Source: Alkalibacterium sp. (GTDB lineage: Bacteria; Bacillota; Bacilli; Lactobacillales; Carnobacteriaceae_A). From it: DNA of 64,000 nucleotides. Within the stretch, counting starts at the first letter, position 1. Each line of letters begins with the position of its first letter. A model generated the notes under the pieces. The model had not been told where the DNA came from, did not search any database, and was given only the letters and a program-made list of their open reading frames with translations. Of the stretch, positions 9,050 through 17,284 are shown one piece after another. The position numbers and the translations under genes are program-made. The stretch is from contig JAFIFE010000003.1 of assembly GCA_020832185.1 (NCBI GenBank), forward strand, positions 1 to 64,000, read 5' to 3'.

Positions 9050-9220
9050 CGAGAGTAGCATATGGTGTGGTAAACCCCTTGAGTGAAGGGTCAAGAATAA
9101 TCAGATATCAAAAAAACCTCACTCGAAATATTTAAGTATGTTATTGCCTTAAAATAAAGTATACTATACGAAAATCCTCTAGTGTGTAATAGGGATGAGA
9201 TAGTGGAGGAATTCAAGTAA

Positions 9221-10093
9221 ATGATTAAACTAATTGCTGATTCAACGTGTGACTTATCACAGGAAATAGTGGAACGCTATAATATTGGATTGGTCCCTTT
9301 AAACATTGAAATAGAAGGCGTTAATTACCGCGACAAAGTAGATATTACATCAGATCAGTTTTTTGAACGGTTACCTGCCATGAAAGAGCTGCCTAAGACG
9401 GGAGCGCCTAGTCCGGATGCCTACCTGACTCTTATAGAAGAAGCGATGGTAGAAGGCTACACCGATTTTTTATGTATCTGTATGTCGAGTGGGACAAGTG
9501 CGACGTACCAGGCTGCAGAAATCGCGAGGGATTCATTTTATGAAACCCACGAAGAGACGGATGTGAAGATTCAAGTGATCGATTCCTGGTCAATGAGTCA
9601 TGGGAGTGGCTGGTTGATACTGAAGTCTGCCCAATTACTGGAAGAAGGCTATACTTTCGAGGAATTAGTTGCTTTCAATGAAACACATAAAAGACGTGTG
9701 AAGCACTTTTTATGTGTGGACGATCTGCACAATTTAACGAAAAGCGGGCGTATTTCTAATGCCGGCGCCTTTATTGGCAGTTTGCTGCACGTTAAACCGA
9801 TTATGAGTATGAAAGACACTAAAGGAGCCATCGTTGCTAAAGTAAGAGGCACGAATAAAGCCCTGAAATATTATGTGGATGAATTTCAGAAACGATATGA
9901 CCCTGAGTGGACCAATTTCATCATCATCGGCTATTCAAACGATCAGAGCATTGCAAAAGAACTTAAGGATAGAATTATGATGAAAACCAGTTTCTTAGGA
10001 GATATTTTTATCATGCAGATGGGTGTAGCAGTGGGGACCCATGTCGGTCTAGGCGGCGTATCCCTGTTCTTTATGGAAAAACAAACTATGTAA
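9221..10093 (+). CDS. DegV-family fatty-acid-binding protein (FakB-like)
   Basis: A 290-residue protein that starts KLIADSTCDLSQEIVERYNI, the DegV signature. It also has the internal CMSSGTSATYQ loop and the DLHNLTKSGRISN segment that line the acyl-chain pocket. DegV/FakB proteins hold a fatty acid so that the kinase FakA can phosphorylate it, feeding exogenous fatty acids into phospholipid synthesis. No fakA is in the window; several DegV paralogs per genome are usual. The ATG has GTGGAGGAATTC upstream. A terminator follows directly, so the gene is monocistronic. Confidence 0.88.
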   Translation: MIKLIADSTCDLSQEIVERYNIGLVPLNIEIEGVNYRDKVDITSDQFFERLPAMKELPKTGAPSPDAYLTLIEEAMVEGYTDFLCICMSSGTSATYQAAEIARDSFYETHEETDVKIQVIDSWSMSHGSGWLILKSAQLLEEGYTFEELVAFNETHKRRVKHFLCVDDLHNLTKSGRISNAGAFIGSLLHVKPIMSMKDTKGAIVAKVRGTNKALKYYVDEFQKRYDPEWTNFIIIGYSNDQSIAKELKDRIMMKTSFLGDIFIMQMGVAVGTHVGLGGVSLFFMEKQTM

Positions 10094-10100
10094 AGTGATA

Positions 10101-10138
10101 TTAGTCCTTCAGTGTAACTTCTGGAGGCTTTTTTCTTC
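10101..10138 (+). terminator. Terminator of the degV-family gene
   Basis: CCTTCAG and CTGGAGG form a stem around a short loop, followed by a run of six T. Confidence 0.7.
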
Positions 10139-10240
10139 TTTAAATCGATGATTAGAACGATTAAAAAAAGGTTTGGCAGTAACAGTCGTAAAAAAAGAGG
10201 CTGGAAAGCCATAAATTATAAAATACTGGAGGTAGTCATT

Positions 10241-10591
10241 ATAGAAAAAGGTAAAAGATCGTTCATAGTCATACTGATTACCTTTGTCCTTTTCATTTTT
10301 GGAGCAACTCTCTTATTCAAGTATAGAGATATCATCTATATAGAAAACCAAATAGCAGCGAATGGGTGGGACGCTCACATTATTTCTGAGCAGACACGAT
10401 ACGATTCAAAAATCGGTGAATTCTACAAAGTGGTTACCTTTGAAGAGTATGAAGAGTATGAAGAGTATATCTATGACTACAGAGTAAGAGAAACTTTCGA
10501 TTCCAAGGAGAAATATATTATTACACTGATATCTTTAGATAATACTGGGTTGGACGATTTACACATGCCGTATCAATTTGCTATGAAATAG
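10241..10591 (+). CDS. Small single-pass membrane protein of unknown function; non-standard start
   Basis: About 116 residues: a short basic N-terminus (EKGKRS), one strong membrane helix (FIVILITFVLFIFGATLLF), then a ~90-residue polar domain likely outside the cell. I do not recognise the family. A strong SD (TGGAGG, 10227-10232) sits before ATT (10238) and ATA (10241) codons. The only in-frame ATG (10148) overlaps the previous terminator region and lacks an SD, so initiation on ATA or ATT, or a mutated ATG, is likely. A perfect 9-base tandem repeat (GAAGAGTAT three times, about 10442-10468) encodes EEYEEYEEY; copy-number change there would stay in frame. A bidirectional terminator follows. 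Confidence 0.5.
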   Translation: MEKGKRSFIVILITFVLFIFGATLLFKYRDIIYIENQIAANGWDAHIISEQTRYDSKIGEFYKVVTFEEYEEYEEYIYDYRVRETFDSKEKYIITLISLDNTGLDDLHMPYQFAMK

Positions 10592-10603
10592 ACTGCAGAT
10601 ACA

Positions 10604-10638
10604 TAAAAACTCCATCGCATGAGAGATGGAGTTTTTAT
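10604..10638. terminator. Bidirectional terminator
   Basis: AAAAACTCCATC and GATGGAGTTTTT form a 12-bp stem with T on one side and A on the other. It serves the small membrane gene (plus) and the VanY-type gene (minus), which converge here. Confidence 0.8.
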
Positions 10639-10654
10639 TGAATGTAAAAGGGAA

Positions 10655-11980
10655 CTATTTTACACCTAAATATTCTTCGAGTGTTTTCCCACTGTTGTAT
10701 ACTTTAGTTGCTAGATCAACACCCAGGTAACGCAAGTGCCAGGGCTCATACATATAGCCTGTAATGTGTTCTTTTCCTTTCGGGTACCTTACAATGAATC
10801 CGTAGGTATGAGCGTTCGTTTCCATCCATTTTGTCGCTTTGGACTCTGCGAAAGGATTTTTGGCTCCTGTCTGTGAGATATCAAAAGCCAGACCGGTCTG
10901 ATGTTCTGAATGTCCGGGTTTTGCACTGTAGCGGTCAGCAGCAGCTTGTCCGTCTTTTTTTACATAGTTAGTGTATAAGGTTTTCTGGTAATCATATGAA
11001 CGATACGTGCTGAAAGCAGTCAGCTTGATGCCGTCTTTGTTTGAGGCGGCAGCCATTTGATTAAATGCCGCACGTGCCTCTTTGTTTTCTCCAGGCGCAT
11101 AATGTGATGGCAACCCGTGGGCTTTGTTGACGAGCAGGACACCATTTATGTGAGTGGGTTTTACTTCCGGAGCTGGTTTAGCAGCTGCGTTGACTTTAGT
11201 CAGGTATTTGCTGCTGACAAAGCCTGTTTTTCCGCTATACTTGATCTGGAACCATGAGCCGGTGGCTGACACATACTCGACTTTCTTGCCTTTAGGTATA
11301 GTCAGAAGGATTTTGTGTTTAGTAGACCCTCCAGCCCTCATATTCAAGTTAGACGTTGTCTGGTACTCACCCTTGGGTGTTGGGGCTGTCTTGGTCGGTG
11401 CGGGTTGAGCTTTAGCTTTTGACGGAGCTGCAGCGGTCACGTTCTTTACGTAACTGGAACTGACAAAGCCTGTTTTTCCACTGTACTTCACTTTGAACCA
11501 TGTGCCACTCTTCGATACATAGTCTACTTTTCTGCCTTTTGGAATCGTCAGAAGGACTTTATGCTTAGTAGAGGCTCCAGCCCTCAGGTTCAAGTTAGTA
11601 GTCGTCTGGTATTCAACTTTGTTCGGTGTGGCTGCCTTCGCTGCCGGAGTTTTAGTTTTTGAAGGTGCAGGGACTGCAGCTTTTTTTACATAACTGGAAC
11701 TGACAAAGCCTGTTTTTCCATTGTACTTGACCTTGAACCAACTGCCGGATTTTGACAGATAATCTACTTTTTTTCCTTTTGGGATGGTCAGCAGGATTTT
11801 ATGTTTTGTTGAGGCGCCTGATCTTAAGTTCAAATTGGATGTCGTGTGATAGTCCACTTTAGAAGCTTCTACTATAGAGCTTGAATCAGAGTGTAATCCT
11901 AAAGGCAGCTCTGCTATAAATAGGGAAAAGAGGATGACCACTAAGGCCCATACTACTTTTCTGGTTGATGATAGTTTCAA
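10655..11980 (-). CDS. Secreted M15B (VanY-type) D,D-carboxypeptidase with three SH3b repeats
   Basis: A 441-residue protein. A signal peptide or N-terminal anchor (residues 1-~35, VVWALVVILFSLFIAEL) is followed by three SH3_3 domains at about residues 44-102, 124-182 and 203-261. Each starts YxTTxNLNxRxGxSTKHK and ends GKTGFVSSxY; Ala/Pro/Lys linkers separate them. The C-terminal peptidase domain (about 275-441) has the zinc ligands and catalytic residues of the VanY/LAS family: SEHQTGLAFDIS (H...D) and EPWHLRYLG (E, H). It should trim the terminal D-Ala of peptidoglycan stem peptides, with the SH3b domains binding the wall. Start is TTG with AGGAG 9 bases upstream. It is monocistronic. Glycopeptide resistance is not implied: there is no vanHAX nearby. 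Confidence 0.88.
   Translation of the reverse strand: MKLSSTRKVVWALVVILFSLFIAELPLGLHSDSSSIVEASKVDYHTTSNLNLRSGASTKHKILLTIPKGKKVDYLSKSGSWFKVKYNGKTGFVSSSYVKKAAVPAPSKTKTPAAKAATPNKVEYQTTTNLNLRAGASTKHKVLLTIPKGRKVDYVSKSGTWFKVKYSGKTGFVSSSYVKNVTAAAPSKAKAQPAPTKTAPTPKGEYQTTSNLNMRAGGSTKHKILLTIPKGKKVEYVSATGSWFQIKYSGKTGFVSSKYLTKVNAAAKPAPEVKPTHINGVLLVNKAHGLPSHYAPGENKEARAAFNQMAAASNKDGIKLTAFSTYRSYDYQKTLYTNYVKKDGQAAADRYSAKPGHSEHQTGLAFDISQTGAKNPFAESKATKWMETNAHTYGFIVRYPKGKEHITGYMYEPWHLRYLGVDLATKVYNSGKTLEEYLGVK
11190..11865 (-). repeat. Three tandem ~240-base repeats encoding SH3b domains
   Basis: The minus-strand coding sequence repeats with a period of 246 and then 240 bases, easily seen from the shared word CTGACAAAGCCTGTTTTTCC (plus strand) at 11214, 11460 and 11700. 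High nucleotide identity suggests recent duplication or gene conversion. Confidence 0.8.
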
Positions 11981-12320
11981 TATGTATGTCTCCTAATCGT
12001 TAGTTTTGGTAATGCAACTGATTATTTGAGTCATCCTCCTTTTATTTACGTCCTTGAATACTAGAAACCAGACAAGAGGTCTGGTATTCTTTAGTCAGCT
12101 TGCTCTCTGTCCTTTTTTGCAGACGGGTATAATCTAGTATATACGCCTGTTTTTATTAATAAAAACTAAGAGAGTCTATCTAATTGATTATATTATTACA
12201 AATATTAATAGTCAATCAAATGTAAACTAAAATTGATTATGAAATTTTTAACATTTTTTGGTGGAAATCATTTATTGACTAGGGGGTTCTATTAGTCATA
12301 ACTATCGGGAGGATTAAAAG
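11981..12320. other. Intergenic region between divergent genes
   Basis: About 340 bases between the minus-strand carboxypeptidase and the plus-strand MGMT-family gene. A hairpin, ACCAGAC/GGTCTGGT with an AAGA loop (about 12066-12084), is visible. No gene is seen. Confidence 0.5.
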
Positions 12321-12629
12321 ATGAACCGGACATTAAATGAAGACTTGATTTACGAAATCCTATCGGTAGTCGAGGAGGTTCCCAAGGGGAGAGTAGCGAC
12401 TTACGGTCAGATTGCCAAGTTGATCGGACGAGAAAATAATGCCCGTCTGGTGGGTCGTGTGTTAAGCATGGCAGAGTTCTATGGGCGTTACCCTTGCCAT
12501 AGAGTAGTGAATCATGCAGGAAGGCTGGCTCCAGGGTGGAAAGAACAGAAGGGGTTGCTTGAAGAGGAAGGCGTCCCAATAAAGAATGAAACTCATGTGG
12601 ATATAAAAAACTGTCGATGGGTAATGTGA
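12321..12629 (+). CDS. MGMT-family DNA-binding protein (Ogt-like, active-site Cys present)
   Basis: A 102-residue protein made only of the C-terminal DNA-binding domain of O6-alkylguanine-DNA alkyltransferases: the helix-turn-helix VPKGRVATYGQIAKLIG, the Arg finger region (NNARLVGRVLS) and YPCHRVVNHAGRLA. The PCHRV active site is intact. Alkyltransferase-like proteins of the same size usually replace the Cys, so this could transfer alkyl groups or act as a lesion sensor for nucleotide excision repair. GGGAGG precedes the ATG. The gene is monocistronic. Confidence 0.85.
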   Translation: MNRTLNEDLIYEILSVVEEVPKGRVATYGQIAKLIGRENNARLVGRVLSMAEFYGRYPCHRVVNHAGRLAPGWKEQKGLLEEEGVPIKNETHVDIKNCRWVM

Positions 12630-12690
12630 CATGAATAGAGGAAAAAAGGGCCATAAGAGTGACTAAGATTAAAGAAATGGCAAGTGAAAT

Positions 12691-12749
12691 CTGCTAATCG
12701 TAAGGAGTTGAGGTGAAGTTAAGTAATACTTCTAAAGATTAGCAGTTTT
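12691..12749 (+). terminator. Possible terminator of the MGMT-family gene
   Basis: CTGCTAATC (12691) pairs with GATTAGCAG (12737), followed by TTTTC. The loop holds a second small hairpin, GAAGT/ACTTC. Confidence 0.45.
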
Positions 12750-12883
12750 CATAAGAAGTTAAATCAAAAGAGACGTTTACTTTGTAAGAATAAGTCTTAA
12801 TCTTGATAAGTAGAGTGTATTTATTTGGTAACTTCTTTAGATTAAATGAATAGAAAATGGGTCTGGAACTTTATAGTTTTTAA

Positions 12884-12931
12884 ATAGAAGTCCTGAACAA
12901 AAATCATAGGATTCTTGTTCAGGACTTCTAT
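12884..12931. terminator. 17-bp perfect inverted repeat, terminator of fabV
   Basis: Arms 12884-12900 and 12915-12931 (ATAGAAGTCCTGAACAA and its complement) with a 14-base loop. It lies between the converging MGMT and fabV genes and is near-symmetrical, so it probably stops transcription from both sides. Confidence 0.65.
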
Positions 12932-12953
12932 TAGTTTCTAAATTAAATTAATA

Positions 12954-14150
12954 TTAATACTCTAAAGCTTTCAGCTCTTCGATCGTTACGTCCTGTTCTT
13001 TATAGTTATCAACCATGAAGCCACTTAAGTTTGAAAATTCTTTGTAGAAAATGTCATAAGCGGTCATGTCAGAATTGAAGTTGTCTTCATTTAGTTTCAT
13101 GATGAGTTCCTTCGTTTTAGCCTGCGTGTCGCTGTCCAGTTCCCAGCTGTCAGGTCTAAGGCGTCCCACTTCATCATACTCGGGGTGGTCTCCATAAATC
13201 ATGTCACGATAGATACGGTCCTGATGCATGATCGGTGTTTCGTGCGTGCCTTTTTCATCCATTATTTTGTATAAACCAATACAGTAAACAGGGAAGAATG
13301 GAATAACTGAACTGGCTTTAGTGGTAACAGCAGTAGCGACGACAATCAAAGCTTTCCCGTTGATGTCTTTAAGCAACTCATTGATATTGTCCGCTTTCTC
13401 ATCACAGTCTGCTTTTGCACGACCAAGCGTTCCACCCCCATAATACGGATGGTTCAGTTCTGTTCCTAGATAAGAATAGTTAGTCGTCAAGACGCCATCA
13501 GTCAGCACATCTGCTTCTTTCAGGGCCTTCATCCATAGTTCCCAGTCTTCTCCACCCATGACTTTGACTGTATCGTGGATTTCCTGATCCGTTGCGGGAT
13601 CGAGCGTTTCGGTGAAGAAGGTCTGTTTTTGCATGTTGATGTTTGGTCCCACTACTGGTTCGCCGATGGCTTTGATGGATGACATATAGGTTTCCCCAGT
13701 AACCGGATCTGTGCGTCTGCCACTAGCGAGACTATAGACCACTAGATCGACTTTGCCTCCGAATTCATTCTTTATGTAATCAATGACCTCCTGCTTGCTT
13801 TCATGGCTAAAGGCATCCATTACGAAGTTTTTGGCAATCAGGCCTTCTTTTTCAGCTTCTTCTTTAAAGGCAATATTGTTGTACCAGCCCGCTGTTCCAA
13901 GGTTACGTTCGCTCTTTGGTCCTTTTTCAAAAGACACGCCGATCGTATCTGCACCTGCTCCAAAAGCCAGACTGATTCGAGTCGCTAATCCGTAGCTTGA
14001 GGATGCCCCGATGATCAATACTTTTTTTGGTGCATCGTAGGTCCCTTTACTTTTAACATAATTGATTTCATTTAAGACTTCTTGTTTAAGTCCAACCGGG
14101 TTGACACCTAAGGCCACATTGCCCCGAATATTCTGTTTAAACTCCACCAT
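12954..14150 (-). CDS. fabV: Trans-2-enoyl-ACP/CoA reductase FabV
   Basis: A 398-residue protein of the FabV/TER family. It begins KQNIRGNVALGVNPVGLKQEV and has the extended NAD(P)-binding motif VLIIGASSSYGLATRISLAFGAGADTIGV (given in part), an acidic stretch fitting NADH preference, and the active-site pattern Y-x8-K in YYGGGTLGRAKAD. It performs the last reduction step of each fatty-acid elongation cycle. FabV enzymes are relatively triclosan-resistant compared with FabI. It stands alone, not in a fab cluster. A FabT-like operator lies 68-84 bases upstream, linking it to fatty acid control. GGGGGA precedes the ATG. Confidence 0.92.
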   Translation of the reverse strand: MVEFKQNIRGNVALGVNPVGLKQEVLNEINYVKSKGTYDAPKKVLIIGASSSYGLATRISLAFGAGADTIGVSFEKGPKSERNLGTAGWYNNIAFKEEAEKEGLIAKNFVMDAFSHESKQEVIDYIKNEFGGKVDLVVYSLASGRRTDPVTGETYMSSIKAIGEPVVGPNINMQKQTFFTETLDPATDQEIHDTVKVMGGEDWELWMKALKEADVLTDGVLTTNYSYLGTELNHPYYGGGTLGRAKADCDEKADNINELLKDINGKALIVVATAVTTKASSVIPFFPVYCIGLYKIMDEKGTHETPIMHQDRIYRDMIYGDHPEYDEVGRLRPDSWELDSDTQAKTKELIMKLNEDNFNSDMTAYDIFYKEFSNLSGFMVDNYKEQDVTIEELKALEY

Positions 14151-14217
14151 ACTTAATTTCCCCCTAATTACTTGTTATAGGAATATAATAGCAGAAAAAG
14201 AGTCTATTTAGAAAACT

Positions 14218-14234
14218 ATTTTGAATATCAAAGT
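14218..14234 (-). promoter_or_regulatory. FabT-like operator upstream of fabV
   Basis: ATTTTGAATATCAAAGT matches the Lactobacillales FabT site ANTTTGATTATCAAATT at 15 of 17 positions. FabT is a MarR-type repressor of fatty acid synthesis genes. It lies in the fabV upstream region, where repression would be effective. Confidence 0.55.
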
Positions 14235-14380
14235 ATTTTTTTATATCTTGTGAACTAAGTTTAATTCTGTAGGGTTAAACTGACAAATAGTATACTTTTA
14301 CTTGTGAATAGATTAAACTGAAAATGAAATCTCTTATACTGAAATATGACAGGTGCCTATTAAAAAAGAAGAGGTAAGAA

Positions 14381-14773
14381 ATGAAAAAACATAGATCAGT
14401 CCCTTATACAGAAATCTTGTATGTGACATACATACTGGCAACTATAGTATCCATTTATATTTCTTACAATGATTTTGATAGTACTCGGGCATTTAACTTT
14501 GTCCTAGGTTATCTATTTTTCACATTTTTTATGCTAATATTTTTTCCTGTTAAGATGGTCATGAGTATGGTTAAGTTTGACAGGAAAGAGGTAAGAAAAA
14601 GTATAGTTAAATTTCTTACTTATTTTATTCTGATTAGCGTATCGATTTATACGTTCAACTTTATATTTAGACCAGACTCTATTGATATAGTAAGGATTAT
14701 ATCTGTCAGCTTGGGTTGTTCATTTGGGAGTTCATTTTTTAACTATATCTATCTTAGCAGGAAGAACAGGTGA
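14381..14773 (+). CDS. Small membrane protein of unknown function
   Basis: A 130-residue protein with four predicted hydrophobic helices (around residues 10-28, 37-60, 74-95 and 104-125) and short charged loops. AAGAGGTAAG precedes the ATG. I do not recognise a family. A second small membrane ORF follows 200 bases later; both are AT-rich. Confidence 0.55.
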   Translation: MKKHRSVPYTEILYVTYILATIVSIYISYNDFDSTRAFNFVLGYLFFTFFMLIFFPVKMVMSMVKFDRKEVRKSIVKFLTYFILISVSIYTFNFIFRPDSIDIVRIISVSLGCSFGSSFFNYIYLSRKNR

Positions 14774-14970
14774 TAGAGTCTTTTACTATTTTTATTTTAG
14801 AATGTTCTGACGCTTAAGACTTAGAAGATTAAGTGCAATGGTTACTATAAGAAGTACGGCTGCAACCCAATTCAATATAAAAGTGGTATCTTACAGTGCA
14901 CCCCAGTCTTGAATATGGACTAAATAATTATTATAAGCTAGCTGAAACCATCTTGAAAAAGGAGGGACCC

Positions 14971-15162
14971 GTGATTAAACGCAACTTTAAATTTAACCTG
15001 ACATTTGTAGTCGTTTATATTTTAACTAGTATTGCGGCACATTATTTTAGGTTTGGGTACATTGATATAAGATATTGGCTATCAAGCACCCTTACTTTTT
15101 TAGTACCGATTATTTTGTTCATTAAATTTCTCAATAGAAAAAGTAAAAACGAGGATCACTAG
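14971..15162 (+). CDS. Small two-helix membrane protein of unknown function
   Basis: A 63-residue protein from a GTG start with AAAAAGGAGGG just upstream. It has a basic N-terminus (IKRNFKFN), two hydrophobic helices and a basic/acidic tail (NRKSKNEDH). An in-frame ATG at 14896 lacks an SD and is not preferred. Function unknown. Confidence 0.45.
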   Translation: MIKRNFKFNLTFVVVYILTSIAAHYFRFGYIDIRYWLSSTLTFLVPIILFIKFLNRKSKNEDH

Positions 15163-15266
15163 TTTAGGGTCCTTTAGTGTGTGTAAGAAAGGCTTTTAGT
15201 TAGAACAAGCTCTGCAGAGGTGTATAATTGAGGCAGACATTTATTATGAGTGAGGAGAGGCTACAT

Positions 15267-15968
15267 ATGAAGATTCATCCTGTAAAAGCTTTTTCAGATA
15301 ATTACATTTGGGTCATCGGAGAAGGCAGCGATGCGGTGGTTGTCGATCCTGGGGAGTCTAAGGGCATTCTGAGTTATCTGGAGGATAATGAGGTGATGTT
15401 ACAGGCTATTCTTCTGACGCACAATCATGACGATCACATTGGTGGAGTCAAAGAAGTGCTGGCGAATTATCCGGACACGCCGGTTTATGGGCCGAAAGAA
15501 ACGTCAGACTTGGCCGATCATGTGGTTCAAGAAGGAGATACTTTTGACTTGCTGAATGAATCATTCCAGGTGCTCAAGACAGCGGGACATACAAACGAAC
15601 ATATCAGCTTCTTAATGGGTAAACACCTTTTTTGTGGAGATGCCTTGTTCTCAGCTGGATGCGGGCGTGTCTTTACTGGAGATTACCAGGCCCAATTTGA
15701 CGCACTGCAGCAGTTCAAACAGTTAGATGAGGATGTGAAAGTCTATGTGGGACATGAATATACTCACACCAATCTACGCTTCGCTCAATCGATCGAGCCA
15801 CAAAATGACGAACTATCAAAAGCGCTAAAAGAGGCTAATGAGTTGAGAGAGCGAGACCTTCCGACCGTTCCCTCAAACATTGGAAAAGAAAAGAGAATCA
15901 ACTTATTCTTGCAGGCGGAGACTCTGGAAGATTTTATCACCCTTCGCAATGCCCGGGATCATTTTTAG
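15267..15968 (+). CDS. gloB: Hydroxyacylglutathione hydrolase-like MBL-fold protein (glyoxalase II)
   Basis: 233 residues. The metallo-beta-lactamase motif THNHDDHIGG (THxHxDH) is followed by AGHT, CGDALF and GHEYT, which supply the ligands of the dinuclear metal site. The C-terminal segment LPTVPSNIGKEKRINLFL is the substrate-binding signature of glyoxalase II. It hydrolyses S-lactoyl-thiol to lactate plus free thiol (glutathione or bacillithiol in Firmicutes). The start at 15267 is chosen because GAGGAGAGG is correctly placed; 13 more upstream codons are open but lack an SD. Its partner could be one of the VOC genes at 2.5 or 23 kb. Confidence 0.87.
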   Translation: MKIHPVKAFSDNYIWVIGEGSDAVVVDPGESKGILSYLEDNEVMLQAILLTHNHDDHIGGVKEVLANYPDTPVYGPKETSDLADHVVQEGDTFDLLNESFQVLKTAGHTNEHISFLMGKHLFCGDALFSAGCGRVFTGDYQAQFDALQQFKQLDEDVKVYVGHEYTHTNLRFAQSIEPQNDELSKALKEANELRERDLPTVPSNIGKEKRINLFLQAETLEDFITLRNARDHF

Positions 15969-15987
15969 TAATGAATAGGTGTTAAAA

Positions 15988-16023
15988 TGAGCGTAAGAGC
16001 GGGAAGTTTCTTACGCTTTTTTT
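15988..16023 (+). terminator. Terminator of gloB
   Basis: AGCGTAAGA and TTCTTACGCT form the stem, followed by seven T. Confidence 0.75.
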
Positions 16024-16047
16024 ATGAATAACTCTAAAGGCAATCAA

Positions 16048-16076
16048 TTGTGAAACGAATAACATGCTGATATAAA
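16048..16076 (+). promoter_or_regulatory. Promoter of the alcohol dehydrogenase gene with a Rex-like half-site
   Basis: -35 TTGTGA (16048) and -10 TATAAA (16071) are 17 bases apart. The -35 lies inside TTGTGAA, a perfect half of the Rex operator (TTGTGAA-N4-TTCACAA); the other half (ATAACAT) is degenerate. NADH/NAD control by Rex would suit an alcohol dehydrogenase but is only suggested. Confidence 0.4.
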
Positions 16077-16145
16077 AAAGGGGAGATGATTTTATCCACC
16101 CCACTCCTATCTGTTCCTTACATACGATATTATAGGAGGGATAAA

Positions 16146-17189
16146 ATGAAGGCGTTATCATTTATTGATGTTAATCAGAAACAACTCATGGAGAAAGATA
16201 AGCCCGAAGTTCAAAAAAGTACGGATGCTGTAATCAAATTGGTCAAATCCACTATTTGTGGAACAGATTTGCACATATTGGCCGGTCATGTGCCTGAAGT
16301 GCCAAAAGGATCGACTATTGGGCATGAAGGAATAGGCATTGTCGAAGAAGTCGGCAGTGGGGTATCAAACTTCAAAGTTGGAGATAAAGTGCTGATTTCG
16401 TGCATTACCTCATGCGGGAAATGTCATTATTGTAAAAAAGGGCTCTACGCACACTGTGAAGATGGTGGGTGGATTTTAGGGCACCTTATTGACGGGACTC
16501 AGGCAGAGTATGTCAGAATTCCTCATGCAGATAACAGTCTCCACCATGTACCGAAAGGAATCGATGATGATAGTCTGGTCATGCTCAGTGATATTTTTCC
16601 GACTGGTTTAGAGATTGGCGTTCTTTCAGGACAAGTGGAACCGGGATCGACCGTCGCAATCGTGGGCTCTGGTCCGATCGGAATGGCCGCTCTTTTGACC
16701 GCACAGTTCTATTCACCAGGAAAACTGATCATGGTGGATTTGGATGACAACCGACTCGAAATGTCCAAACAGTTTGGAGCCACGCACACGATCAACTCTA
16801 AAGATCCAGAGGCCGCTATCAAACAGATTATGGATCTGACAGACGGTGTGGGGGTAGATGTAGCGATGGAAGCTGTAGGGTACCCACAAACCTTTGACCT
16901 TTGTCAGAAAGTCATCGCCCCTGGGGGAAGAGTTGCTGTTATTGGGGTACACGGGGAAAGTGTTGAACTTCATCTGGAAACGTTATGGATCAAGAACATC
17001 AACTTGTCAACTGGATTAGTCAGCACTTATACCACGCCGATGCTGCTTAAAACGGTAGAAGCAGGAAAACTTGTCCCTAATGAACTAGTCACTCATCATT
17101 TCCACTTTGATGACATTCTGGAAGCATATAAGACCTTTGAGAATGCTGCTGAGAATAAAGCATTGAAACTGATTATTGATTTTGAATAA
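16146..17189 (+). CDS. Zinc-dependent alcohol dehydrogenase
   Basis: 347 residues, medium-chain dehydrogenase/reductase family. The catalytic zinc Cys is in STICGTDLHI, and the GHEGIGIVEEVG motif follows. The four structural-zinc Cys are in CGKCHYCKKGLYAHC plus its preceding Cys. The Rossmann motif is VAIVGSGPIG, with Asp in MVDLDDNR indicating NAD+ over NADP+. It oxidises or reduces short-chain alcohols/aldehydes in the cytoplasm, probably helping redox balance. The start at 16146 has TAGGAGGGAT upstream; the 20 extra upstream codons are rejected. Its terminator follows. Confidence 0.9.
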   Translation: MKALSFIDVNQKQLMEKDKPEVQKSTDAVIKLVKSTICGTDLHILAGHVPEVPKGSTIGHEGIGIVEEVGSGVSNFKVGDKVLISCITSCGKCHYCKKGLYAHCEDGGWILGHLIDGTQAEYVRIPHADNSLHHVPKGIDDDSLVMLSDIFPTGLEIGVLSGQVEPGSTVAIVGSGPIGMAALLTAQFYSPGKLIMVDLDDNRLEMSKQFGATHTINSKDPEAAIKQIMDLTDGVGVDVAMEAVGYPQTFDLCQKVIAPGGRVAVIGVHGESVELHLETLWIKNINLSTGLVSTYTTPMLLKTVEAGKLVPNELVTHHFHFDDILEAYKTFENAAENKALKLIIDFE

Positions 17190-17239
17190 ATGAATATGTA
17201 ATTAACAAAAATACGAATTATTATTTAGAAATATGGATT

Positions 17240-17284
17240 AAGGAGAGCGGTTGTTGTTTCGTACAATAAGCGTTCTCCTTTTTG
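17240..17284 (+). terminator. Terminator of the alcohol dehydrogenase gene
   Basis: AGGAGAGCG and GCGTTCTCCT pair (one mismatch) and are followed by TTTTT. Confidence 0.65.

Noticed and set aside
10655-11980. Vancomycin resistance vanY
   Set aside because: Only the peptidase family is shared; SH3b repeats and the absence of vanRS/vanHAX point to an ordinary wall enzyme.
12292-12654. 120-codon minus-strand ORF
   Set aside because: Fully antisense to the MGMT-family gene, whose SD, length and active site are convincing.
14797-14886. Minus-strand fragment reading ILNWVAAVLLIVTIALNLL
   Set aside because: It looks like a membrane helix and ends in a stop, but a stop also lies just upstream and there is no SD or ATG; too short to call a gene or pseudogene.
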